Source of the DNA: Eggerthellales bacterium UBA948
GTDB lineage: Bacteria > Actinomycetota > Coriobacteriia > Coriobacteriales > UBA8131
DNA length: 20,517 bases
NCBI GenBank assembly: GCA_002293265.1
Contig: DBCW01000102.1
Location: 7,433-27,949, forward strand
Direction: 5' to 3'
Under the pieces are notes generated by a model. That model was given only the letters and a program-made list of their open reading frames with translations, had not been told where the DNA came from and ran no database searches. The number at the start of each line of letters is the position of its first letter. Positions within the stretch are counted from its first letter, which is position 1. The position numbers and the translations under genes were made by a program. Positions 9,315 to 15,840 of this stretch are shown here, in pieces.

Positions 9315-9340
9315 AAGCACCGATTAAGTCGGTACTTCCT
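9312..9340 (+). promoter_or_regulatory. 5'-UTR hairpin next to the VOC ribosome-binding site
   Basis: The arms GGAAGCACCGA (9313-9323) and TCGGTACTTCC (9329-9339) pair except for one C/A mismatch, with a 5-nt loop and a further G-T pair at the base. There is no T run after it, so it is not a normal terminator. It ends 7 nt before the strong AAGGAGG site at 9348-9354 and may stabilise the mRNA or tune translation. Confidence 0.45.
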
Positions 9341-9357
9341 AAGCAAAAGGAGGCAAA

Positions 9358-9876
9358 ATGGCAACACCTTCAGACATTCTAAAAAAGCACGCTGTTAACC
9401 AGATCTCTTATTACGTAGAGGATCTGGAAAAAGCTGCGCGAGAGCACTCAGAGCTCTTTGGCTCAGGTCCATTTTTTTACATGGATCCTGTTACAAATCA
9501 CGTAAACTACCGCGGCAAAGAAGTTGATCTGGTAATGCATACGGCTTTTGGTCAGTATGGCGATATCCAAATCGAGCTTGTGCAAGTTCTTAGCGAAGCT
9601 AACCCTCAAAGTGAATTAGGTCACTTTGGTTTTCATCATTTTTCTAACTGGGTAGAAGATTATGATGCAGCTATCAAGCACTTTGCTGACCTGGGCTTCT
9701 CGCCATTATTTGAGTTTACGTCCGGTCAGGGACTACGCGTGGCCTACATTGACACCTATGACAAATGGGGTCATTACTTAGAAATACACGCTCCGATCGA
9801 AGGCTTTTGGAACATGATAAAAGCTGCATCTGAGAACTGGGATGGCAGTGATGTTTGGCGCAAGATAGGTGCCTAA
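9358..9876 (+). CDS. VOC-superfamily (glyoxalase/dioxygenase-fold) protein
   Basis: The 172-residue protein has the paired beta-alpha-beta-beta-beta units of the vicinal oxygen chelate fold. Residues placed like metal ligands are His11 (at the HAVNQISYYV opening strand), Glu73 (IQIELVQ), His93 or His94 (GFHHFS, start of the second half) and Glu142 (YLEIHAP). VOC enzymes use a divalent metal for isomerisation, epimerisation, glutathione transfer or ring cleavage; which one applies here is unknown. A very strong AAGGAGG ribosome-binding site precedes the ATG by 3 nt. The transhydroxylase-like large subunit starts 87 nt after its stop, so it probably belongs to the same pathway, perhaps acting on an oxo or enol intermediate of a polyhydroxylated ring. 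That role is inference from neighbourhood only. Confidence 0.82.
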   Translation: MATPSDILKKHAVNQISYYVEDLEKAAREHSELFGSGPFFYMDPVTNHVNYRGKEVDLVMHTAFGQYGDIQIELVQVLSEANPQSELGHFGFHHFSNWVEDYDAAIKHFADLGFSPLFEFTSGQGLRVAYIDTYDKWGHYLEIHAPIEGFWNMIKAASENWDGSDVWRKIGA

Positions 9877-9963
9877 TTATCGGTCACGGCGTTATCAGCG
9901 TCGTAACTTATAAAGGAAACAAGAAGACAAGCTCCAAGATGCACCAACAAGAAAGGAGAGACT

Positions 9964-12711
9964 ATGGGTTACAATGCAAAACCTGTAGGTCCGGGAGTCG
10001 AAACCACAACCCTGCAAAGCATTTCATGCGGTGGTACCGGCGGTGACCTAACGGCAGTAGATTCAAAGGACGGAAAGGTTGTTCGTATCCGTCCGATCAA
10101 TTACTTGGACACATACACTAAAGAAGAGCTGGCGCCTTCGATGTGGGAAATAAAAGTAGGAGACGAAGTATTTACGCCCAGCTTCAAATCGGCACCAAAC
10201 TACTTTGCACTAGCTTACAAAAACCGTATATACTCCAAAAACCGCGTCAGCTATCCACTCAAGCGCGTTGACTGGGAGCCGGGTGGAGATCCTGCCAAAA
10301 TAAACGCTGCGAATCGCGGTAAGAGCAAATTCGTGCGCATCAGCTGGGATGAAGCACTTGATATCATGGAATCCGAGATCAAGCGCATCATAGAAAAGTA
10401 TGGTCCCTACTCAGTGTTCACCATTGGCGAGGATGGCCATCGCGAGTCCAAGAACCTGCACTCCGGTGGTGGAATGCACTCTACGCTTATGTCAAAGCTT
10501 GGTGGCTATACTCGCGAAGTGCGTACTCCTGACTCTGTAGAGGGTTGGTATTGGGGTGCTAAGCACTTCTGGGGTTCCGGTTCAAACAAGGGACTGGGAA
10601 TGCCTGCTCCTCCGCAGACCGGTTATAACTCCTGGCACACACTTAAAGATATTTCTGAAAACTCAGAGATGATAGCTTTTGCTGCGGGTGACTGGGAGTT
10701 GACACAAAACTATGCGTCACAGATGTGGAGTCGTTTGATAAAGTTCTGGGAAAATGTAGGTAAGAAGTTTGTCATCGTTGATCCATTCTGCAACTACACT
10801 GCTGTATGCCACGACACGATGAAATGGATCCCCATTCTTCCCAACACCGATGCCGCATTTGATTTCGCGGTTATGTATGTATGGTTTAGCGAAGATCTCT
10901 ATGACAAAGAATATGTCGCAAGCCACTCCATTGGTATTGAGAAAGTACGCGCCTACGTTATGGGCGAGGATGAAGAGGGCGTTGCTAAAACACCCGAGTG
11001 GGCTTCAGAGCGTTGCGGTGTAGCCCCGTGGACTATTCGTGCATATGCACGTAATCGAGCTCAATTTGCTACTGCATCGGTGCACTTCAGCTCCGGTGCC
11101 ATTAAAGGCCCTTACAGTCATGAGCCCGGTCGCACTCATGCTTATCTGCTTGGCATGCAAGGTCTTGGCAAGCCGGGAATTCAACAGGCGTTTATGAACG
11201 CTTCGCTTATCGGTAAAGAAACCCTTGCGCGTTCGACTTCTTCTCCATTCCAAATGGCTAATCAGTGCCGTATGTTCTATCCTTCCGAGCAAAAAATACC
11301 TCGCACCATGGTAGCGGAAGCCTTACTCACAGGCTCTACCGAGTGGTATGGTTCACCAGCCATTGTTTATGTAGAGACTTCCGAGCAGTTCCAAAAGAAC
11401 AGCTATCCCACAACTGCTGAATCTTATGCAGCTGCACTTGGAAGCGTATCTCCTGAGCTGGCACGCGCTCAAGGCAAGTCGCTTGAGGATCTGCAGGCTG
11501 CCTTGGATTACAAACTGGCTCATATGCCCGAGTTTAATAAGATACATATGCTGTGGTCAGAAAAACCCTGTAACCAAAACTGCTGGGATGGCGGTTTTAG
11601 GTATCAAGAGGCCATTCGTACCAATGAAGTGGAGTTCTTTGTAACCAATCACCAGTGGATTGAAAACGACTCTCTGTTTGCCGATCTCATTTTGCCCGTC
11701 ACTACATGTGTCGAAGACAACGACTCGATGGGCGGATCTATGATTGTATCTCTGCGCCACGAGACTCGTACACCTCCCGGTTGTGAGCGCGTAGGCGAGT
11801 CTAAGTCAGACTATGAAATAGCTTGCGAGTTGGCCGATCGTTTTGGTGTTCGCGATCAGATCGATATGGGTATGACACAAGATGAGTGGCTGGAATACTG
11901 CTTTAAAAACTCGCGCTTAGGCGAAGAGATTTCTTATGAGGATTGGATGCAGCGCGGTTTTTATTTCCCGAGCCAAGATCCTAACGCCGATGTTATTCCT
12001 CCGGGAATGCGCATGTTTGCTGACGATCCCGAAGGAAATCCGCTGGATACGCCTTCCGGTAAGCTGGAGTTTTGGTCCGAGGCACTAGCCACCAACTTCC
12101 CCGATGATTTTGAGCGTACGCCGATGGCCAAGTGGATTCCCGGTGGTGCTAAGTCTGAGGGCTGGTGGCATGATGAATCGCTATGGGGTGAGCGCTGCAA
12201 AGATTATCCGCTACTTATAGTAGCTAATCCGGGAAGATGGCGTGTTCATGTTCAGGGTGACGACATTAAGTGGTTCCGCGAGATAGAGACCTGCAAAGTT
12301 AAGGGCAAGGATGGCTACTTATACGAGCCTTGTTGGATTCATCCGGATGACGCAGCTGCACGTGGTATTAAAGCCGGTGATATTGTGAAGCTCTACAACG
12401 ACCGCGGTACAATACTTACAGCTGCTCGTATTTCCGAGCGCACTATCAAGGGTGCCGTCATTGTAAACAAGGGTTCGCGTGTTGATCCAATAGCTCCGCG
12501 TGTTGATCGCGGAGGAGCCGCAAACTTGATCAGCCCTGAGAATCAGGTCTCCAAAAATTGTAGAGGATTTGCCGTTTCCGGTTATTTGGTTGAGGCTGCT
12601 AAGCTACAAGATAGCGAGATGGATGCATGGAAGGCCGAGAATCCGGACGCATTTGCCCGAGACTATGATCCGGCTATCGGAATCAATTATGAATCTTGGG
12701 TCGTAGAGTAG
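9964..12711 (+). CDS. athL: Pyrogallol-phloroglucinol transhydroxylase-like molybdopterin enzyme, large subunit
   Basis: The 915-residue protein belongs to the DMSO-reductase superfamily of bis-molybdopterin enzymes: KFVRISWDEALD at 122-133 is the usual domain II entry, the DxxLPxT-type strand (ADLILPVTTC) and the C-terminal molydopterin dinucleotide-binding domain (about 755-885) are present. The N-terminus has no CxxCxxxC cluster motif and no Tat signal, so the enzyme should be cytoplasmic and carry Mo without its own Fe-S centre, as in Pelobacter acidigallici AthL, whose size (about 875 residues) it matches. The Asp190-Ser191 pair and His159 fall where AthL has its Asp/Ser(Mo ligand) and His, judging by spacing from memory. 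It follows an AAAGGAGA site and is followed after 11 nt by the Fe-S subunit. AthL moves a hydroxyl group between pyrogallol and a tetrahydroxybenzene cofactor. Related reductive catechol dehydroxylases of gut Coriobacteriia are the main alternative. Confidence 0.82.
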   Translation: MGYNAKPVGPGVETTTLQSISCGGTGGDLTAVDSKDGKVVRIRPINYLDTYTKEELAPSMWEIKVGDEVFTPSFKSAPNYFALAYKNRIYSKNRVSYPLKRVDWEPGGDPAKINAANRGKSKFVRISWDEALDIMESEIKRIIEKYGPYSVFTIGEDGHRESKNLHSGGGMHSTLMSKLGGYTREVRTPDSVEGWYWGAKHFWGSGSNKGLGMPAPPQTGYNSWHTLKDISENSEMIAFAAGDWELTQNYASQMWSRLIKFWENVGKKFVIVDPFCNYTAVCHDTMKWIPILPNTDAAFDFAVMYVWFSEDLYDKEYVASHSIGIEKVRAYVMGEDEEGVAKTPEWASERCGVAPWTIRAYARNRAQFATASVHFSSGAIKGPYSHEPGRTHAYLLGMQGLGKPGIQQAFMNASLIGKETLARSTSSPFQMANQCRMFYPSEQKIPRTMVAEALLTGSTEWYGSPAIVYVETSEQFQKNSYPTTAESYAAALGSVSPELARAQGKSLEDLQAALDYKLAHMPEFNKIHMLWSEKPCNQNCWDGGFRYQEAIRTNEVEFFVTNHQWIENDSLFADLILPVTTCVEDNDSMGGSMIVSLRHETRTPPGCERVGESKSDYEIACELADRFGVRDQIDMGMTQDEWLEYCFKNSRLGEEISYEDWMQRGFYFPSQDPNADVIPPGMRMFADDPEGNPLDTPSGKLEFWSEALATNFPDDFERTPMAKWIPGGAKSEGWWHDESLWGERCKDYPLLIVANPGRWRVHVQGDDIKWFREIETCKVKGKDGYLYEPCWIHPDDAAARGIKAGDIVKLYNDRGTILTAARISERTIKGAVIVNKGSRVDPIAPRVDRGGAANLISPENQVSKNCRGFAVSGYLVEAAKLQDSEMDAWKAENPDAFARDYDPAIGINYESWVVE

Positions 12712-12722
12712 GGAGATGACTA

Positions 12723-13490
12723 ATGAAAGCTTTTCTTATTGACGTAAAGGCCTGCACCGGCTGCTATGCATGTCAAATAGGTTGCAAGGACGAACATTGT
12801 GATCAGTCGTGGTTGCCATATGCTGAAGCACAGCCCGAGATCGGCCAGTTTTGGCTTAATCTGAAAGAAAAAGAGCGTGGAGCAAACGGTCATGTACGCG
12901 TGTCCTATGTGCCATGCATGGGTGGACAAAATGCTGAGATTCGCGATTTTGCGCCCGAAGTTTTAATGTCACGCGAGGACGGTCTGATTGTGATCGACCC
13001 TGCGAAGGCAAAAGGCAGGAAAGATATTGCTGAGAAGTTTGATGGCGTATATTGGAATGAAGCTCTGGATATTCCGCAAGCTTGCACCGGATGTGCGCAT
13101 CTACTTGATGATCCGGACTCTCCAATTAGAGTGCCGCGCTGTGTGGATAACTGCCATGTAAATGCCATTCAGTTTGGTGAAGTGGATGAGCTGGATCTTG
13201 ATGGAGCCACGGGTGGACCCATCGTTTGGTACAAGAACATGCCGCAAACGTTTATTGCTGCTACGGTATATGATCCTGCGGCAAGCGAAGTTGTTGTTGG
13301 TGCGCAGGTCAAAGCCGTTTCTGACGCTGGCACATTCTCAGCTGAGACCGATATCTGGGGAGACTTTTGGCTCAAAGAAATACCTGCAGGTGACTATGCT
13401 CTAACCATTGAAAAAGATGGCAAAAAGGTAGAATGCACTGTTTCGACAAAGGAAAAAGACCAAGGTCTCGCAGACATTGCCTTGGTATAA
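12723..13490 (+). CDS. bthL: Transhydroxylase-like iron-sulfur small subunit with C-terminal beta-domain
   Basis: This 255-residue protein starts as a DmsB/NrfC-type polyferredoxin: CTGCYACQIGC (Cys11, 14, 17, 21), Cys26, Cys65 (VPCMGG), CTGC (121, 124) and CVDNC (140, 144). A compact beta-rich domain of about 80 residues follows (175-255), resembling a carboxypeptidase-regulatory/Cna-B fold. This combination is that of BthL, the small subunit of P. acidigallici transhydroxylase, whose structure shows three [4Fe-4S] clusters and a C-terminal beta-barrel. Ten candidate Fe-S cysteines are counted here, fewer than the twelve needed for three all-cysteine clusters. No signal peptide is seen, in agreement with a cytoplasmic complex. 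The start follows the large-subunit stop by 11 nt with a GGGAGAT site, so the two are co-transcribed. Electron transfer would be to or from the Mo site. Confidence 0.85.
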   Translation: MKAFLIDVKACTGCYACQIGCKDEHCDQSWLPYAEAQPEIGQFWLNLKEKERGANGHVRVSYVPCMGGQNAEIRDFAPEVLMSREDGLIVIDPAKAKGRKDIAEKFDGVYWNEALDIPQACTGCAHLLDDPDSPIRVPRCVDNCHVNAIQFGEVDELDLDGATGGPIVWYKNMPQTFIAATVYDPAASEVVVGAQVKAVSDAGTFSAETDIWGDFWLKEIPAGDYALTIEKDGKKVECTVSTKEKDQGLADIALV

Positions 13491-13536
13491 GCGTTGTTGC
13501 TCGTAATGACGTACGAGTAAATGAAAGGAAGCCCCC

Positions 13537-13809
13537 ATGTGTTTTAGACCAGCACAAATATCTATGAATAACTGCCCGGTGTGTGGTAAAGCTAATAAGC
13601 CTATCGCAACTGTGTGCGAAGAGTGTGGTACGGCACTTGAGATGAACAAGGTAGACTTTGATGCCGATCAAGCTTCGCTTGACTCAGCCATTAAGGCTCC
13701 TGGTGCGCCGAGTGCGCCAGGAATGCCAGGCTCTCCGGCAGCGCAAGGTGCTCCGACACCGCCAAAACCCGGCGCGCCACCTGCACCACCAAAAGCACCC
13801 GGTGCTTAA
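13537..13809 (+). CDS. Small zinc-ribbon protein with Pro/Ala-rich tail
   Basis: The 90-residue protein starts MCFRPA and has one zinc-ribbon motif, CPVC (13-16) with CEEC (27-30). After an acidic linker the last 37 residues are built from APGA/PKPGAPP-like units rich in Pro, Ala and Gly, most likely an extended tail. An AAAGGAAG ribosome-binding site precedes the ATG. It is placed 46 nt after the Fe-S subunit and before a strong hairpin, so it is probably the last gene of the transhydroxylase operon. I recall MCFRP-type zinc-ribbon proteins in Coriobacteriia, but no function for them is known to me; a metal-binding accessory, electron-transfer or assembly partner is possible. Confidence 0.7.
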   Translation: MCFRPAQISMNNCPVCGKANKPIATVCEECGTALEMNKVDFDADQASLDSAIKAPGAPSAPGMPGSPAAQGAPTPPKPGAPPAPPKAPGA

Positions 13810-13836
13810 GTTGAATAGTTAGCAAGAGGGTTTAAG

Positions 13837-13873
13837 AACACCAGCCAAGAAATCTATTCTCTTGGCTGGTGTT
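13837..13873 (+). terminator. Strong hairpin, probable terminator after the transhydroxylase operon
   Basis: A perfect 14-bp inverted repeat (AACACCAGCCAAGA / TCTTGGCTGGTGTT, 9-nt loop) starts 28 nt after the stop codon at 13809. The T run behind it is weak (TGTTATTGG), so termination may be partial, which would permit read-through to the next small gene. Confidence 0.65.
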
Positions 13874-13891
13874 ATTGGTCAAATATATACT
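13862..13891 (+). promoter_or_regulatory. Weak promoter candidate for the second cysteine-rich gene
   Basis: TTGGCT at 13862-13867 and TATACT at 13886-13891 are separated by 18 nt and would start a transcript about 70 nt before the ATG at 13967. The -35 lies inside the terminator stem. A further imperfect stem (13909-13933, AAAATG..GGTC with GACCATTTT) sits in the leader. Confidence 0.25.
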
Positions 13892-13966
13892 CTGTAGCTC
13901 AGTGATGTAAAATGTTGGTCAAGAGACCATTTTGCTTGAAAAATTTATTTGAAGGGACGATAGGTC

Positions 13967-14227
13967 ATGTGTTATGCGGGCAACTGTCAGCCTGAGTGTG
14001 ATAACTGCAAGCCCAAATACCTCAAGTGTCCTGCTTGCGGCACTCGAGCACTTCTCACGTATTATGCATGCCCAAGTTGCGGACACGATATTACGGAGGA
14101 AATGCGCGAATCTGCCAAAGAACTCTGGCAGAAAACTCATTACTATTCTCCCAGCAAAGCCGTCACCACTGCAACCCCTGTCACCCCCGCACCACCCTGT
14201 CATTCCCGCGAAGGCGGGAATCCATAA
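13967..14227 (+). CDS. Small cysteine-rich (double zinc-ribbon-like) protein
   Basis: The 86-residue protein carries eight cysteines in its first 38 positions: C2, C7, C11, C14, C21, C24, C35 and C38, the last four as CPAC and CPSC, a zinc-ribbon pair. A helical segment (43-56) and a Thr/Pro linker follow. The final residues, CHSREGGNP, are not native-looking: they are encoded by the dispersed palindromic repeat at 14202-14221, and the stop codon lies directly after it, so the original C-terminus was probably replaced. A GAAGGG site lies about 10 nt upstream. The MC start and cysteine spacing resemble the 90-residue zinc-ribbon protein upstream. It probably binds zinc or iron; the role is unknown. 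Confidence 0.65.
   Translation: MCYAGNCQPECDNCKPKYLKCPACGTRALLTYYACPSCGHDITEEMRESAKELWQKTHYYSPSKAVTTATPVTPAPPCHSREGGNP
14198..14225. repeat. Dispersed palindromic repeat (dRS3/REP-like) at a gene end
   Basis: ATTCCCGC (14202-14209), GAAG loop, GCGGGAAT (14214-14221) is a perfect 8-bp stem within TGTCATTCCCGCGAAG. This core is the well-known type of short mobile repeat in many bacterial genomes, translated as HSREGGNP, VIPAKAGIH or FPRRRESI. Only one copy is in this window. It lies inside the reading frame of the cysteine-rich gene and supplies its last codons. Confidence 0.75.
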
Positions 14228-14323
14228 GCACTGAATTGTTGGTCGTTAAACAAGTAATTTCTTGCCTCCACGTGAATGACAAAATGTAGGCTAAGTATCT
14301 TGAAAGGTAATCAGGTTTCAAAC

Positions 14324-14635
14324 ATGGCTATGTGTGCTAATCCAAAGAATACTTACACTGACTCGTTAGCAAACGAAGTGTGGATCTGTGGCATTGATGC
14401 CGCTCATCACCAACTAATTGATGCAGACGGCAACCGCTTTGAAGAAGTGGAGACTAACTTATGGGGTCGTGTTGGCGCTCATGGCTCTCGAAGAGCGATA
14501 TATCTTGGTACGGGTAAGCATGGCGGCGGCATTACGCTGCGTCTACTCTACAAAAAAAACAATATGAACGAGTGGGTGAACGTTTTTACAAACTGCGTTG
14601 CACCATTTGATGCTGATAGCAAAGAGTTATGGTGA
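14324..14635 (+). CDS. Hypothetical protein, 103 residues
   Basis: I do not recognise this protein. From the ATG at 14324 it begins MAMCANPKNTYTDS, contains a WICGID segment at about 18-23, and appears as a soluble, mostly beta-like protein with no membrane segment or signal. A weak CAGG site lies 8 nt upstream; the ATG at 14330 (MCANPK) would give an MC start like its two upstream neighbours. An in-frame ATG at 14276 has no ribosome-binding site. It is the last gene of the plus-strand cassette and converges with the TetR-type gene, with 41 nt between them. It may be co-transcribed with the cysteine-rich gene, which ends 96 nt upstream. Confidence 0.55.
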   Translation: MAMCANPKNTYTDSLANEVWICGIDAAHHQLIDADGNRFEEVETNLWGRVGAHGSRRAIYLGTGKHGGGITLRLLYKKNNMNEWVNVFTNCVAPFDADSKELW

Positions 14636-14676
14636 GGATCATACCGGTTTGTGTCAAAGCCTGATAAGCTAAACAG

Positions 14677-15261
14677 CTATTTCTTCTTACCGACACTGTT
14701 TGTGGCTGACTGCCATTGGGATAATGCCCAGGTATCAAAGTAGCGAGACAGCTGGCTTGTTGTAAGATCAAATTTGTTCCTTATCCATTTCCTGATCAAC
14801 ATTACGTTGGACATGGAGTAGAAGTATGCCATGTACTCTCGCTCAATGTCGCTTAGTTTTGTTTGTGAGAGAATGTGTGTATTTTGGTCGTTTATCAACT
14901 TTGCGGCCAATGTAACGAAAAGTGTTTCGCCGCCGTGAGCAAAAAGCTTTAAGTAAAACTCGCGATTATCGTAGATGTTTTTATATATCATCTCAGTGAT
15001 TAGGCGTGAAGCAGATTTTAGGTTTTCACTTCTGAGCATACGCCTAAGTTCGTTTGCAGGGTGCACTGTGTCTTCAAAAATGATGTTTTCCAATATCGCG
15101 TTCTTATCTTGAAAGTGGGCATAAAAAGTTTTCCTAGACACATTGGCTTTTTCGCAGATGTCGGCAACCGTTATCTTGTCGTAGTACTTATCTATCAGAA
15201 GTTCTTTAAATCCATTGATGATTGCTTCATTGGCGGACATGCACTGATCTCTTTTCGACAT
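14677..15261 (-). CDS. TetR/AcrR-family transcriptional regulator
   Basis: The protein (194 residues from the ATG at 15261) has a TetR-type N-terminal helix-turn-helix: the segment ITVADICEKANVSRKTFYAH at about 31-50 is typical, including the SRKTFYAHF recognition helix. The rest is a helical ligand and dimer domain with no strong family label. The start is uncertain: ATG at 15261, ATG at 15240 (with an AAAGAGA-like site 9 nt upstream) and TTG at 15309 are in frame. It is divergent from the MFS transporter gene, a usual arrangement for a repressor that is released by the compound its target pump or pathway handles. It could also control the transhydroxylase cassette, with which it converges. 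Confidence 0.85.
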   Translation of the reverse strand: MSKRDQCMSANEAIINGFKELLIDKYYDKITVADICEKANVSRKTFYAHFQDKNAILENIIFEDTVHPANELRRMLRSENLKSASRLITEMIYKNIYDNREFYLKLFAHGGETLFVTLAAKLINDQNTHILSQTKLSDIEREYMAYFYSMSNVMLIRKWIRNKFDLTTSQLSRYFDTWALSQWQSATNSVGKKK

Positions 15262-15353
15262 CGAAGGGGTATGAACGGATGAAGATAACTTGATTCTCAG
15301 AAACAACAAGCAAAATCTTTAGTTACTAGCTTTATATAGCATAATAACTTTTT

Positions 15354-15393
15354 TTGACATATATGGCGAGGATACAAAGTATTATATATGTAT
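15354..15393 (+). promoter_or_regulatory. Consensus -35 box within an inverted repeat, candidate operator
   Basis: A perfect TTGACA is at 15354-15359. ACATATAT (15357-15364) and ATATATGT (15384-15391) form an 8-bp inverted repeat, with ATACA (15372) and TGTAT (15389) as another. The -10 is unclear: TATTAT at 15380 gives a 20-nt spacer and AAGTAT at 15377 gives 17. A TetR-type protein could bind here and block both directions. Confidence 0.35.
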
Positions 15394-15431
15394 ACCAACA
15401 CTACACACCCGGCAAACGGTGTTTATCCAAA

Positions 15432-15470
15432 GCAAGAGATTGCTTTTATAAGCTCGGCTTATTCTCTTGC
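15432..15470 (+). promoter_or_regulatory. Two-step hairpin in the MFS leader
   Basis: GCAAGAGA (15432-15439) pairs with TCTCTTGC (15463-15470), and inside it ATAAGC (15448-15453) pairs with GCTTAT (15457-15462) over a 3-nt loop; an 8-nt bulge TTGCTTTT is left on one side. GCTTTT of that bulge could instead pair with AAAAGC at 15471-15476, giving an alternative fold. No long T run follows. Confidence 0.35.
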
Positions 15471-15780
15471 AAAAGCTTAGTTTCTTTAGAAGCATGGCTT
15501 CAGCTTGTGTCACACCTTTACACCTCTACACAAAAAATTTAGTTAGCTATAGAGATATATTAAACAAATCAACAGATTCATTTACTCAAGGTAATCAAAT
15601 ACATCTCCTTGTAAGGCATTTATAGCTCTTTAAGTGCTTGTGTATCGTATCTGGGAGCGGTTTGCATTTATTGCGGTCTTGCCCCATTTACCTGTGCATT
15701 TTATCTTTATTTGGAGCCTCAGTTCCCAAGAGGAAAGCAATCGGATCAAACAATTGAAACGTTGTAGAAGGAGGAGATGT

Positions 15781-15840
15781 ATGGATAGAAAAGTACCGAT
15801 AAGATTATCCAAAACTGTTGATGGAGGACTAAATGACTGA
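15781..15840 (+). CDS. Possible 19-residue leader peptide overlapping the MFS start
   Basis: An AAGGAGG ribosome-binding site (15768-15774) stands 6 nt before ATG 15781, the strongest site in the region. The frame encodes MDRKVPIRLSKTVDGGLND and stops at 15838-15840, 8 nt inside the transporter gene (ATG at 15833). The overlap suggests translational coupling or a leader-peptide control. The peptide is basic at its start and has no helix pattern of a membrane peptide. It could also be chance. Confidence 0.35.
   Translation: MDRKVPIRLSKTVDGGLND

Larger units (their letters stand above)
9040..9357 (+). other. Intergenic region upstream of the VOC/transhydroxylase cassette
   Basis: No gene is visible in these 318 nt. 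A small stem (CCTCG/CGAGG at 9113-9131) is the only hairpin near the end of the PASTA gene, and no convincing terminator is seen. The right end is crowded with symmetric elements (9274-9285, 9292-9314 and 9312-9340) just before the VOC gene, so this probably holds the promoter and control region of the cassette. Promoter-like hexamers are weak (for example TTGCTT at 9254 and TATTAA at 9276, 16-nt spacer). Confidence 0.5.
15262..15832. other. Long divergent control region between TetR-type gene and MFS transporter
   Basis: This AT-rich stretch holds no long gene. It contains TTGACA at 15354, an inverted repeat around it, a two-step hairpin at 15432-15470 and a 19-codon ORF from 15781 that overlaps the transporter start. 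A further weak promoter guess is TTGCCC at 15679 with TATCTT at 15702. A rightward transcript from the TTGACA element would have a leader of over 400 nt. Confidence 0.5.

Noticed and set aside
9312-9340. Hairpin as terminator of the PASTA operon
   Set aside because: No T run follows and it lies right at the next ribosome-binding site, so a 5'-UTR element is more likely.
13894-13903. GTAGCTCAGT, similar to a tRNA D-arm
   Set aside because: No TTCRANNC T-arm, acceptor stem or anticodon stem is found around it.
14276-14323. Longer start for the 103-residue orphan protein
   Set aside because: No ribosome-binding site before 14276, and the extra 16 residues look non-coding.
15354-15542. 62-codon plus-strand ORF in the TetR/MFS spacer
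   Set aside because: No ribosome-binding site, atypical composition, and it covers the promoter-like and hairpin elements; no recognisable protein pattern.
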